Source of the DNA: Solirubrobacteraceae bacterium
Lineage (GTDB): Bacteria > Actinomycetota > Thermoleophilia > Solirubrobacterales > Solirubrobacteraceae
DNA length: 9,845 nucleotides
Assembly (NCBI GenBank): GCA_017882405.1
Contig: JADGPO010000138.1
Coordinates: 1-9,845, forward strand
Reading direction: 5' to 3'
Program-made: the position numbers and the translations under genes
Notes under the pieces: model-generated
The model's database searches: none
The model's input: only the letters and a program-made list of their open reading frames with translations
Told to the model about the DNA's origin: nothing
Shown here: positions 1 to 6,949 of the stretch, in pieces
How positions within the stretch are numbered: position 1 is the first letter of the stretch
Layout of the letters: each line of letters opens with the position of its first letter

Positions 1-795
1 ATCGTCCAGCAGTCCGACTCGCGCTACACGCTCGTGCAGCTGCGCGAGCGCGTCGAGGCGCTGCTGCCCAAGTCCGAGCAGGTCGACGGCGAGCGCTATG
101 ACCACTCGCAGCGCATCAAGGCCGTGATCAAGGACGTCTCGAACTCGACCAAGGGGCCCAGCATCATCGTCTCGCGCCGCGACCCCGAGCTCATCAAGTC
201 GCTGTTCGAGCTCGAGGTGCCCGAGATCGCCGACGGACTGGTGGAGATCACGGGCGTCGCCCGTGAGCCCGGTTACCGCTCCAAGATCGCCGTGGTCTCG
301 CACGTCGACGGCGTCGACCCGGTCGGCGCCTGCGTCGGCCCGCGCGGCTCGCGGGTCCGGATGGTCGTCTCCGAGCTGCGCGGCGAGAAGATCGACATCA
401 TCCCCTACAACGACGAGCCTGCCCGGTTCGTCGCCAAGGCGCTTTCACCCGCGCGCGTGCGTGAGGTGCTGGTCGACGACGCCGGCAAGCAGGCGACGGT
501 GATCGTGCCCGACGACCAGCTGTCGCTGGCGATCGGCCGCGAGGGCCAGAACGCCCGGCTGGCCGCCCGACTGACCGGCTGGCGGATCGACATCCGCTCC
601 GAGACCGAGTTCGCCGCCGAGGAGGCCGAGCACGGTTACGAGGAGGACGAGGCCCAGGGCCGGTGCGCCGCGATCCTGTCCAATGGCCGTCGCTGCCCCA
701 ACGCGGCGCTCCCCGGCTCGCGCTACTGCGGAATCGACGCCCACCAGGCGCTGGCCGGCCAGGACACCGACCAGGTGGAGGCCACCAGCTCCTAG
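1..795 (+). CDS. nusA: Transcription termination/antitermination protein NusA, 3' part (5' end outside window)
   Basis: NusA binds RNA polymerase and nascent RNA and modulates pausing, termination and antitermination. The reading frame is open from base 1, so the N-terminal RNAP-binding domain and most of S1 lie upstream; 264 residues are visible. The first ~45 residues finish the S1 domain ([10 protein letters not shown] is typical). KH1 follows with its GPRG loop at 337-348, then KH2 with GREG at 535-546 followed by [12 protein letters not shown], a hallmark of the family. After KH2 comes an acidic linker ([12 protein letters not shown], about 615-655) and an unusual tail with Cys codons at 664, 694 and 727 and His at 742 (C-x9-C-x10-C-x4-H), probably a small zinc-binding module. 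The stop is TAG at 793. infB begins 25 nt later. No ylxR lies between them, although that gene often does in Gram-positive bacteria. Family identity is secure; zinc binding by the tail is inferred. Confidence 0.97.
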   Translation: MVQQSDSRYTLVQLRERVEALLPKSEQVDGERYDHSQRIKAVIKDVSNSTKGPSIIVSRRDPELIKSLFELEVPEIADGLVEITGVAREPGYRSKIAVVSHVDGVDPVGACVGPRGSRVRMVVSELRGEKIDIIPYNDEPARFVAKALSPARVREVLVDDAGKQATVIVPDDQLSLAIGREGQNARLAARLTGWRIDIRSETEFAAEEAEHGYEEDEAQGRCAAILSNGRRCPNAALPGSRYCGIDAHQALAGQDTDQVEATSS

Positions 796-805
796 GCGTG
801 GTGCC

Positions 806-811
806 TAGACT
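806..811 (+). promoter_or_regulatory. Candidate -10 element (TAGACT) upstream of infB
   Basis: TAGACT fits the actinobacterial TAnnnT -10 pattern and ends 9 nt before the infB ATG at 821, so a transcript starting about 7 nt downstream would have almost no leader. No convincing -35 is visible. A Shine-Dalgarno-like GAGG (812-815, 5 nt from the ATG) also exists, so infB could be translated from the nusA read-through transcript as well. Confidence 0.3.
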
Positions 812-820
812 GAGGAACAG

Positions 821-3070
821 ATGAACAAGCGCGTGCACGAAATCGCCAAGGAGCGCGGACTGCCCCCCAAGGACGTACTCGCGCGCCTCAAGGCAGCCGG
901 CGTCGACGTCAAGGCCGCCTCGTCCTCGGTGGACGAGCAGGTCGCCGCGCGCGTCCTCGCCAACGGAGGCAACGGCCAGGCCGCTGCCTCCGCTCCCGGC
1001 GATGGCGCGAAGGCGGCACCGGCACGCCAGCCGGCCGCTGAGGCGCCCGCCGCCGATTCGGAGGCGGCCCGCGCCACGGGTGCCGACGGGTCATCCAAGC
1101 GCCCGACGCGCGACTCGCTGCAGGGCGAGCGAGCCCCCGGCAATGCCGGCGGCCGCCGCCGTGTGGTGATCGACTCCCAGGCCTCCCGCCGGGCCGCGGG
1201 TGGCGGGGGTCCGCCGCAGTCAAACCAACCGCCGCGCCGCCAGCGTCGCGGACGCCGTCGCCGCGGCGTCTATGACGAGGTGGCCGAGTCGCGTCCCTCA
1301 CGCACGGCCGTCGCCGACCCGAGCGCGGTCCAGGTCAACTCCGGCTCCACCGTCAAGGACGTCGCCGAGTACCTCAACGTGCCCGTGCCCGAGGTGATGA
1401 AGAAGCTGATGGCACTGGGCGAGATGAAGACCCTCACCCAGACGCTCTCGGACGAGTCGATCCAGGTGCTGGCCTCAGAGCTCAACAAGGAAGTGGAGAT
1501 CGTCCACTCCGAGGACGAGGAGACCGCCGCGCCGGTCTTCGCCGACGCCGACGCGGACCTCGTCGAGCGCGCGCCCGTGGTCACGATCATGGGCCACGTC
1601 GACCACGGCAAGACCTCACTGCTGGATGCGATCCGCGAGACTTCGGTGGCGGCCGGCGAGGCCGGCGGGATCACCCAGCACATCGGCGCCTATCAGGTGC
1701 AGCACGACGGACACAGCGTCACCTTCCTGGACACCCCGGGTCACGAGGCGTTCACCGCGATGCGCGCCCGCGGCGCCAAGGCGACCGACATCGCCGTGAT
1801 CGTGGTCGCCGCCGACGACGGCGTCAAGCCGCAGACCCAGGAGGCAGTCGACCACGCCAAGGACGCCGGCGTGCCGATCCTCGTGGCGGTCAACAAGATC
1901 GACAAGGAGGGCGCCCAGCCCGACCGCGTGCGCACCGAGATGACGGCGCTCGGCCTGCAGCCCGTGGAGTGGGGCGGCGACACCGAGTTCGTGGACGTCT
2001 CGGCCCGTACCAAGGAGGGCCTGGACAACCTGCTGGAGACCCTCATCGTGATGGCCGAGGTGGAGGAGCTTCGGGCAAACCCCGACGCACCCGCCTCCGG
2101 CACGGTGATCGAGTCAAAGCTCGACCCGGGCCGGGGTCCGGTGGTCACAATTCTGATCAGTCGCGGCACGCTGGAGGTCGGCGACGCCCTAGTGGCCGGC
2201 GCCCAGTGGGGTCGCGTGCGCGCCATGCACGACTACCTCGGTAATCGGATCGCCGCGGCGCTGCCGGGCGAGCCGGTCGAGGTTCTGGGCTTCGACGGCG
2301 TCCCCGAGGCCGGCGAGCACGTCCGCGCCGTCGAGCACGAGCGCCGCGCCCGCCAGCTGGCAGGGGAGCGCGCCACCCGGCTGAAGGCCGAGTCGCTCGC
2401 CCGCGTCTCGAGCGGTAAGCGGGTCTCCCTGGAGAACATCTTCGGCTCTGACCTGCAGGAGCTCAACCTCCTGCTCAAGGCCGACGTCGCCGGCTCGCTG
2501 GAGGCGATCGAGGACGAGGTCGCCAAGCTTCCCCAGGACGAGGTCTCGGTCAACGTGATCCGTCGTGCCGTCGGCGCGGTGACGGAGTCCGACGTGATGC
2601 TGGCCGCCGCCTCCGACGCGGTGATCCTCGCCTTCAACGTGCGCCCGGTGGGCGACGCCCGCGCCGTCGCCGAGCGCGAGGGCGTGGAGATCCGGCACTA
2701 CTCGGTCATCTACCGCGCGATCGACGAGCTGCGCTCGGCGATGCAGGGCATGCTCGCCCCCGAGGAGGTGGAGGAGGCGCTCGGCTCGGCCGAGGTCCGC
2801 CAGATCTTCCGTGCCTCCCGCGTGGGGACGATCGCCGGCTCCTACGTCACCGAGGGCACGATCACCCGCGGCTCGAAGGTGCGCCTGGTCCGCGACGGCA
2901 CCGTCATCTGGGAAGGCGAGATCGCCAGCCTGCGGCGCTTCAACGAGGACGTCCGCGAGGTGGCCACGGCCTTCGAGTGCGGGATCGTGCTGCGCGACTA
3001 TGCCGACCTCAAGGAGGGCGACGTGCTCGAGACCTACACCACTCGCCAGGTCGAGCGCGAGCTCTCCTAG
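821..3070 (+). CDS. infB: Translation initiation factor IF-2
   Basis: IF-2 is the GTPase that brings fMet-tRNA to the 30S subunit and promotes subunit joining. The protein has 749 residues. An IF2_N helical module occupies residues 1-50 ([20 protein letters not shown]), followed by a low-complexity Ala/Gly/Arg linker to about 165 that ends in a basic stretch ([11 protein letters not shown]). A second IF2_N module lies at about 173-225. The G domain carries G1 GHVDHGKT at 258-265, a G2 region [10 protein letters not shown]3 DTPGH at 304-308, G4 NKID at 358-361 and a G5-like VSAR. Domains II, III and the C-terminal fMet-tRNA-binding domain follow to the end. All switch motifs are intact. The ATG at 821 has GAGG 5 nt upstream and gives the expected N-terminus. 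The length is on the short side for actinobacteria, whose linkers are often longer. The stop codon overlaps the ribosome-binding site of the next gene. Confidence 0.98.
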   Translation: MNKRVHEIAKERGLPPKDVLARLKAAGVDVKAASSSVDEQVAARVLANGGNGQAAASAPGDGAKAAPARQPAAEAPAADSEAARATGADGSSKRPTRDSLQGERAPGNAGGRRRVVIDSQASRRAAGGGGPPQSNQPPRRQRRGRRRRGVYDEVAESRPSRTAVADPSAVQVNSGSTVKDVAEYLNVPVPEVMKKLMALGEMKTLTQTLSDESIQVLASELNKEVEIVHSEDEETAAPVFADADADLVERAPVVTIMGHVDHGKTSLLDAIRETSVAAGEAGGITQHIGAYQVQHDGHSVTFLDTPGHEAFTAMRARGAKATDIAVIVVAADDGVKPQTQEAVDHAKDAGVPILVAVNKIDKEGAQPDRVRTEMTALGLQPVEWGGDTEFVDVSARTKEGLDNLLETLIVMAEVEELRANPDAPASGTVIESKLDPGRGPVVTILISRGTLEVGDALVAGAQWGRVRAMHDYLGNRIAAALPGEPVEVLGFDGVPEAGEHVRAVEHERRARQLAGERATRLKAESLARVSSGKRVSLENIFGSDLQELNLLLKADVAGSLEAIEDEVAKLPQDEVSVNVIRRAVGAVTESDVMLAAASDAVILAFNVRPVGDARAVAEREGVEIRHYSVIYRAIDELRSAMQGMLAPEEVEEALGSAEVRQIFRASRVGTIAGSYVTEGTITRGSKVRLVRDGTVIWEGEIASLRRFNEDVREVATAFECGIVLRDYADLKEGDVLETYTTRQVERELS

Positions 3071-3078
3071 GAGAGCCG

Positions 3079-3390
3079 ATGTCCGGCGGCGGCTTCGTCG
3101 CGGTGCTGGTGATTCATTTGCATTTTCCCGATGCCGGCTCACTAAAGGGCAAGCGCAGAGAGCTGTCCTCGATCAAGGCGCAGCTGCGCGGGCGCCTGGG
3201 CGCCGCCGTGGCCGAGACCGACCATCAGGACCTGTGGCAGCGCGCAACGCTGACGGCCTCGCTGACCGGCGGCACGCTGCAGCGGCTGAGCGCGGCCGCC
3301 GACGAGCTGGAGCGCTGGGTGATCGCGCGCTGCCCCGAGGGAGCGTGGGTGGAGCGGCTCGTGGCCTCGGTGGAGGATCTGCGTCCATGA
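3079..3390 (+). CDS. ylxP: YlxP-like DUF503 family protein
   Basis: This 103-residue protein belongs to DUF503, the family of Bacillus YlxP, which is regularly found between infB and rbfA. The biochemical role is not established; a link to ribosome assembly or RNA is usually inferred from this position. Family signatures visible are VLVIHLHFPDAGSLKGKRR near the N-terminus and VAETDHQDLWQRATL in the middle. A longer reading of the same frame, back to 2977, would lie inside infB and lacks similarity, so the ATG at 3079 is chosen. It is preceded by AGGAGAG (3069-3075), which overlaps the infB stop codon, a sign of tight co-translation. Codons about 11-17 (ATT CAT TTG CAT TTT) are unusually A/T-rich for this genome. 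The C-terminus ends in an amphipathic helix with no extra domain. Family assignment is firm; function is unknown. Confidence 0.93.
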   Translation: MSGGGFVAVLVIHLHFPDAGSLKGKRRELSSIKAQLRGRLGAAVAETDHQDLWQRATLTASLTGGTLQRLSAAADELERWVIARCPEGAWVERLVASVEDLRP

Positions 3391-3419
3391 GATCGCTATG
3401 CGAACGACTGTGCGAGGGA

Positions 3420-3425
3420 TAGGAT
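3420..3425 (+). promoter_or_regulatory. Candidate -10 element (TAGGAT) upstream of rbfA
   Basis: TAGGAT matches TAnnnT and ends 6 nt before the ATG at 3432, the distance expected for a leaderless transcript. The same bases supply AGGA (3421-3424), a possible weak Shine-Dalgarno, so the two readings compete. No clear -35 hexamer is visible in the 41-nt gap. Confidence 0.3.
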
Positions 3426-3431
3426 GCGCGG

Positions 3432-3776
3432 ATGCGCGGAGGCCGGATGCGGCGCGTCAACGAGGCCATGCGAGAGGTCCTTTCAGACGCGATCGCCACT
3501 GAAATTAAGGACCCCCGCGTAGGCTTCGTGACCGTGACCGGAGTCAAGACAAGCCCTGACCTGCGACACGCCCGCGTTTACGTGAGCGTGCTCGGCGACG
3601 AGGGCGCCCGGGAGGCCAGCCTCGACGGGTTGCGCTCCGCGCACGGCTTCCTGCAGCACCGGCTGGCCTCCGAGCTGTCGCTCAAGCACACGCCCGCACT
3701 GACCTTCGAATACGACGACTCCATCGACAAGGGCATGCGGATCACCGAGCTGCTCGACGAGAGCCGGCCGCGATGA
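3432..3776 (+). CDS. rbfA: 30S ribosome-binding factor A
   Basis: RbfA is a small KH-fold assembly factor that binds 16S rRNA near helix 1/the 3' end and supports late 30S maturation, including cold adaptation in model bacteria. The product has 114 residues, normal for the family. It starts with the basic RMRRVNEAMREVLS helix, followed by the conserved EIKDPRVGFVTVTGVKTSPDLRHARVYVSVLGD core and the C-terminal LKHTPALTFEYDDSIDKGMRI segment. Two starts are plausible. ATG 3432 lies just behind a TAGGAT element; ATG 3447 has a stronger GGAGG (3438-3442) only 4 nt upstream and removes five residues. Neither affects the fold. The stop TGA at 3774 overlaps the ATG of the following DHH gene by 4 nt (ATGA), indicating translational coupling. 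Downstream neighbours fit the common rbfA-nrnA-truB order. Confidence 0.95.
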   Translation: MRGGRMRRVNEAMREVLSDAIATEIKDPRVGFVTVTGVKTSPDLRHARVYVSVLGDEGAREASLDGLRSAHGFLQHRLASELSLKHTPALTFEYDDSIDKGMRITELLDESRPR

Positions 3777-4771
3777 CCACCAACGGGAACCGCTCCGAGC
3801 GCGACCAGGTACTGCACGAGCTGCGTGAGGCGTCCAAGCTGGTGGTGGTGACCCACGAGAATCCCGACGGGGACGCGCTCGGCTCGCTGATCGCGATGCA
3901 GGGCATCCTCACTGCGATCGGCAAGGACTCCCTGATGTTCATCGCCGAGCGGGAGTTCCCGCTGCCCGAGGAGTACGACTGGTTCGCGCTGGACGGGTTG
4001 GTCTCGGAGCCGCCCGCCGACGCCGACGAGCGCACGATCGTGTTCCTGGACTGCGGCAACCTCGAGCGCAACCCCGCCGAGGCGTTCCGCCGCCCCGGGA
4101 TGCACATCCTCAACATCGACCACCATCACGACAACACCCGCTTCGGCACGGTCAACCTGGTGGTACCCGAGGCGTCGTGCACGGCCGAGATCGTGTGGGA
4201 CCTGATGGGCGACCTGGGGGTGAAGCCCACGCTGACGGTGGCCGAGGCGCTTTACGTGGGGCTGATCACCGATACCGGACGCTTCATGTACGAGAACACC
4301 GGCCGGCGCGCGCACCTGATGGCCGCCGGCCTGATCGACGCCGGGGTGGACGTCCACGACGTCTACCGGCGCGTCTACGAGGGCGTGCCCTACGGGAAGC
4401 TCGCGCTGCTCGCCCGCGGTCTGGCCAACGTTGAGCGCTACGACGACGGTCGGCTGACACTGACCGCGCTGACGGCCGCCGACTTCTCAGACTCGGGCGC
4501 CGAGGAGAGCTACTCCGAGGGGGTGGTGGACCACCTGCGGGCCGTGCAGGGAACCGAGGTGGCGGCCCTCGTCCGAGACCGGATCGGCAATCCCGATGTC
4601 GCCGGCCTGCGCAAGGTCTCGCTGCGCTCGGGCAACGACCGCATCGATGTCTCGGCGATCGCGCGCGCCCAGGGCGGCGGCGGCCATCGCCAGGCGGCCG
4701 GCTTCACCACGGGGCTCTCGCACGAAGAGCTCGTGGCCTTTCTGCGCGACCAGCTCGCAGCCCAGCTGTAG
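3773..4771 (+). CDS. nrnA: DHH/DHHA1 phosphoesterase, NrnA-type (nano-RNase / pAp phosphatase)
   Basis: NrnA-type enzymes degrade short oligoribonucleotides and dephosphorylate pAp to AMP; some homologues also hydrolyse cyclic dinucleotides or pApA. The 332-residue protein has the DHH domain metal motifs: HENPDGD at 28-34, LDCGN with D93, DHH at 116-118 in IDHHHDN, and TDTG with D167. The DHHA1 substrate-binding domain follows, with its GGGGHRQAAGF loop at 301-311. All expected metal ligands are present, and there is no signal peptide or membrane segment, so it should be soluble and cytoplasmic. The ATG at 3773 overlaps the rbfA stop. Placement between rbfA and truB is common in Gram-positive and actinobacterial genomes. 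The sequence does not say which substrate dominates (nanoRNA, pAp or pApA), so the gene symbol reflects the family rather than a measured activity. Confidence 0.92.
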   Translation: MTTNGNRSERDQVLHELREASKLVVVTHENPDGDALGSLIAMQGILTAIGKDSLMFIAEREFPLPEEYDWFALDGLVSEPPADADERTIVFLDCGNLERNPAEAFRRPGMHILNIDHHHDNTRFGTVNLVVPEASCTAEIVWDLMGDLGVKPTLTVAEALYVGLITDTGRFMYENTGRRAHLMAAGLIDAGVDVHDVYRRVYEGVPYGKLALLARGLANVERYDDGRLTLTALTAADFSDSGAEESYSEGVVDHLRAVQGTEVAALVRDRIGNPDVAGLRKVSLRSGNDRIDVSAIARAQGGGGHRQAAGFTTGLSHEELVAFLRDQLAAQL

Positions 4772-4807
4772 CCAGCCCCGGGCCCGATCCCATCTCCGCG
4801 GCCGGTC

Positions 4808-4842
4808 GGGTGAAATTGCTCGATATGGGAGGCATTTCACCC
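4808..4842 (+). promoter_or_regulatory. Inverted repeat around the truB start (possible RNA hairpin or operator)
   Basis: GGGTGAAAT (4808-4816) is followed after 17 nt by its exact reverse complement ATTTCACCC (4834-4842). Within the loop, GCTC (4818-4821) can pair further with GAG-C around 4829-4833 with one bulge. The loop carries the candidate truB ATG (4825) and GGGAGG (4827-4832). As RNA it could restrict the start region; as DNA it could be a dimeric regulator site. No partner is known. Confidence 0.45.
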
Positions 4843-5673
4843 AATCCCCCCGGCGACTACGTGCTGCTGTGCGACAAGCCGGCAGGGGTGACCTCCCACG
4901 ACGTGGTGGCGACCGTGCGGCGAGGGCTGCCGCGCAAGACCAAGGTCGGGCATGCCGGCACGCTGGATCCGTTCGCCACCGGTCTACTGCTGGTGCTCGT
5001 CGGGCGGGCCACCCGCGTGCAGCGCTTCCTGATGGCGCTGCCCAAGCGCTACGAGACGATCGCGCGGTTCGGGGCGGTGTCGAGCACCGGAGACCCGGAG
5101 GGGAAGATCATCGACACGGGCCGCGTCCCCGACGGCGAGCTCGAGCTGCCCGTCGGCCAGATCCGCCAGCGGCCCCCGGCCTATTCGGCGGTCAAGGTCG
5201 ACGGGAGGCGCGCCTATGAGCTGGCGCGCGCGGGGGAGAGCGTCGAGCTGGCCGAGCGCGAGGTCACCGTGCACCGCTTCGAGCAGCTGTGGCACCAGGG
5301 CGACCGGCGAGCGTTCGTGATCGAGTGCTCGTCGGGCACCTACGTGCGCAGCCTGATCGCCGACCTGGGGGACGCCTACTGCGAGCAGCTGCGCCGCACC
5401 CGGATCGGCCACTTCGATGTCGCCGATGCCGACCCCGGGCGACAGCTCGGGCTGGCGCAGGCGCTGGACTTCCTCCCCGAGGTGCGTCTGGACCCCGACG
5501 GCGCCCGCCGCGCCGCCCACGGCCAGGCGGTGTCCATGCCCAAAGGCACGACCGGCCCCGCCGGCCCCGCCGGCCCCGAGACGGTGCGGTTGACCGACGA
5601 CGAGGGATTGATCGCGCTCGCCGAGCTTGCGCCGGACTCGGCGGCGCTGCGGCCGGTGGTCGTCTTTCGCTGA
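4825..5673 (+). CDS. truB: tRNA pseudouridine(55) synthase TruB
   Basis: TruB isomerises U55 to pseudouridine in the T-arm of most tRNAs. From ATG 4825 the protein has 282 residues. Motifs visible are LLCDKPAGVTSHDVV, the catalytic-loop GHAGTLDPFATGLL with catalytic Asp48, KRYETIARFG, RQRPPAYSAVKVDGRRAYELAR and SSGTYVRSLIADLG. The C-terminal ~70 residues are weakly conserved and contain a PKGTTGPAGPAGPE linker before a short domain ending in VVVFR. The start is uncertain: GTG 4810 adds five residues, GTG 4861 removes twelve, and none has a convincing Shine-Dalgarno. ATG 4825 places the catalytic Asp at the usual position. The start region sits in a 9-bp inverted repeat. A 53-nt gap separates it from the DHH gene. 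Identity is secure, the exact start is not. Confidence 0.95.
   Translation: MGGISPNPPGDYVLLCDKPAGVTSHDVVATVRRGLPRKTKVGHAGTLDPFATGLLLVLVGRATRVQRFLMALPKRYETIARFGAVSSTGDPEGKIIDTGRVPDGELELPVGQIRQRPPAYSAVKVDGRRAYELARAGESVELAEREVTVHRFEQLWHQGDRRAFVIECSSGTYVRSLIADLGDAYCEQLRRTRIGHFDVADADPGRQLGLAQALDFLPEVRLDPDGARRAAHGQAVSMPKGTTGPAGPAGPETVRLTDDEGLIALAELAPDSAALRPVVVFR
5554..5578 (+). repeat. 9-nt tandem repeat (GGCCCCGCC) inside truB
   Basis: The 9-mer GGCCCCGCC occurs at 5554-5562 and 5563-5571 and is followed by a partial copy at 5572-5578. It encodes a collagen-like GPAGPAGPE linker. The unit is a multiple of three, so copy changes keep the frame. It lies between the TruB catalytic core and the C-terminal segment, where length variation should be tolerated. 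Confidence 0.75.
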
Positions 5674-5682
5674 CGGTATGCT

Positions 5683-5704
5683 GCCCCCGTCAGGCAACGG
5701 GGGC
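5683..5704 (+). terminator. Strong hairpin between truB and ribF (possible terminator, no T-tract)
   Basis: GCCCCCGT (5683-5690) and ACGGGGGC (5697-5704) form a perfect 8-bp stem with a 6-nt CAGGCA loop, 10 nt after the truB stop. No T-run follows, so classical intrinsic termination is not assured; high-GC actinobacteria do use such stems. It could instead protect the truB 3' end. I see no FMN riboswitch in this gap. Confidence 0.45.
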
Positions 5705-5767
5705 TCGTGGCTGAAGATCTGATCGCCCGCTATCCCCGGCGGGACCGGGTGTCGACGCGCCGCCGAA

Positions 5768-5773
5768 TACGCT
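5768..5773 (+). promoter_or_regulatory. Candidate -10 element (TACGCT) upstream of ribF
   Basis: TACGCT matches TAnnnT and ends 8 nt before the ATG at 5782. A start about 7 nt downstream would yield an essentially leaderless ribF message. This fits the lack of any Shine-Dalgarno before that ATG. No obvious -35 is seen. Confidence 0.3.
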
Positions 5774-5781
5774 TGTGCGCG

Positions 5782-6648
5782 ATGCAGGTCACGATGCTTG
5801 GCGATACGCGCCCGCGCCCGCGCCGGGTTGCGGTGGGGGAGTTCGACGGCGTCCATCTCGGCCACCGTGAGGTGATCGCCGGAAACGACACCGTGCTCAC
5901 GTTCGAACCCCACCCGCTGGCCGTGATCCGGCCGGAGGCGGCGCCCAAGCTGCTGACCAGCCTGAAGGTCAAGGTGGAGCTGGTCTCCGAGCTGGGCGTG
6001 CAGGAGCTGGTGGTGATCCCGTTCGACGACCGCTTCGCCGCCCAGACACCGCAGGAGTTCCTCGACCACGTGCTGGTGGAGCAGCTGCAGGCCACTCACG
6101 TCTCGGTGGGCGAGAACTTCCGCTTCGGCCACGGCGCGGCCGGCGACACCGACATGCTGGCCGCCGACCCGCGCTTTGACACCCGGGTGGTGACGCTGGT
6201 CGAGGTCGACGGCGAGATCGTCTCCTCCAGCCACATCCGAGCGCTTGTGCTGGCCGGAGACGTCGACCACGCGGCACGCTTCCTGGGCTCCCCGTTCGGG
6301 CTGCGCGGCGAGGTCGTGCACGGTGACGAGCGCGGGCGCACGCTCGGCTTCCCCACGGCCAACCTGATTCCCGACGAGCATCTGGTGTGCCCTGGCCACG
6401 GGGTGTACGCGGCGCGGGCCGGCGGGGCGTGCGCGGCGGTCAGCATCGGGGTGCGCCCGACGTTCGGCTCGGGCCGCGCCGTGCTCGTGGAGGCCTTTCT
6501 GCTCGACCGCGACGATGACCTGTACGGCTGCACCCTGCAGGTGGACTTCATCAAGCGGCTGCGGGGCGAGAGGCGCTTTGACAGCGTGCAAGCGCTGGTG
6601 GAGCAGATGCAGCTGGACGTCGAGCAGACGCGGGCCCTGTGCGGCTGA
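5782..6648 (+). CDS. ribF: Bifunctional riboflavin kinase / FAD synthetase (compact form)
   Basis: RibF phosphorylates riboflavin to FMN and adenylylates FMN to FAD. From ATG 5782 it has 288 residues. The N-terminal nucleotidyltransferase domain shows [10 protein letters not shown] at 19-28, TFEPHP at 40-45, [29 protein letters not shown] and SSSHIR. The C-terminal riboflavin kinase domain shows [30 protein letters not shown] and [20 protein letters not shown]. The stretch between HLGH and TFEPHP is only about 12 residues, some ten fewer than in E. coli RibF, so a helix after the HxGH motif is shortened; the catalytic motifs remain. The frame is open back to GTG 5707, but the added 25 residues are Arg-rich and unlike the family, so ATG 5782 is preferred. 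The gene is flanked by truB and rpsO, a common arrangement. Confidence 0.95.
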   Translation: MQVTMLGDTRPRPRRVAVGEFDGVHLGHREVIAGNDTVLTFEPHPLAVIRPEAAPKLLTSLKVKVELVSELGVQELVVIPFDDRFAAQTPQEFLDHVLVEQLQATHVSVGENFRFGHGAAGDTDMLAADPRFDTRVVTLVEVDGEIVSSSHIRALVLAGDVDHAARFLGSPFGLRGEVVHGDERGRTLGFPTANLIPDEHLVCPGHGVYAARAGGACAAVSIGVRPTFGSGRAVLVEAFLLDRDDDLYGCTLQVDFIKRLRGERRFDSVQALVEQMQLDVEQTRALCG

Positions 6649-6660
6649 TCGCGCCTGCTC

Positions 6661-6669
6661 TGCTAGCCT
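6661..6669 (+). promoter_or_regulatory. Extended -10 element (TGC TAGCCT) for rpsO
   Basis: TGCTAGCCT combines an extended -10 TGn with TAGCCT, and ends 10 nt before the rpsO ATG at 6680. No Shine-Dalgarno is present between it and the start codon, so a leaderless or near-leaderless rpsO transcript is likely. This is the best supported promoter in the window, though no -35 is recognisable. Confidence 0.45.
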
Positions 6670-6679
6670 CACCGGCCGC

Positions 6680-6949
6680 ATGACCATGACTCAGGAACGC
6701 AAGCAGGAACTGGTCGCCAAGTTCGGCGACGGGGACGCCGACACCGGTAAGACCGAGGTCCAGGTGGCGCTGCTCACCGAGCGCGTCAACGAGCTCACCG
6801 AGCACCTGCGCGCCCACAGCAAGGACCATCACTCCCGCCGCGGCCTGCTGATGCTCGTCGGCCGCCGGCGCCGCTTCTTGAACTACCTGCGGCGCGAAGA
6901 CCTCGAGCGCTACCGGACGCTGATCCGCGAGCTCGGCCTCCGGCGTTGA
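6680..6949 (+). CDS. rpsO: 30S ribosomal protein S15
   Basis: S15 is a primary 16S rRNA-binding protein that organises the central domain and forms an intersubunit bridge. The product has 89 residues, exactly the usual length. Conserved blocks are [45 protein letters not shown] and the C-terminal [12 protein letters not shown]; the rRNA-contacting [10 protein letters not shown] segment is intact. The common DTGSPE is DTGKTE here. Two ATGs, 6680 and 6686, are possible; 6680 gives the full length. No Shine-Dalgarno precedes either one, and an extended -10 lies 10 nt upstream. The leader-RNA autoregulation known for E. coli S15 would then have no leader to act on. The TGA stop (6947-6949) overlaps the TTG start of the next gene, and pnp, the usual neighbour, lies 1.4 kb away. 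Confidence 0.97.
   Translation: MTMTQERKQELVAKFGDGDADTGKTEVQVALLTERVNELTEHLRAHSKDHHSRRGLLMLVGRRRRFLNYLRREDLERYRTLIRELGLRR

Noticed and set aside
2977..3078. Longer N-terminus for the YlxP-like protein
   Set aside because: The extra 34 residues lie within infB in another frame, are Arg-rich and unlike DUF503; the ATG at 3079 has a good AGGAG.
2189..3142. 317-codon minus-strand open frame opposite infB
   Set aside because: It is a shadow of the IF-2 coding frame with no recognisable domain; long antisense frames are common at this GC content.
5707..5781. GTG start giving RibF 25 more residues
   Set aside because: The extension is Arg-rich and not part of the RibF family, and ATG 5782 sits just behind a -10-like element.
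5674..5781. FMN riboswitch before ribF
   Set aside because: The gap is too short, and I see no conserved RFN-element blocks; only a simple hairpin is present.
4984..6687. 567-codon minus-strand open frame opposite truB, ribF and the rpsO start
   Set aside because: It is antisense to clearly conserved genes, its composition is dominated by His/Arg/Gln/Gly/Ala as expected from GC-rich shadow frames, and no family motif is seen.
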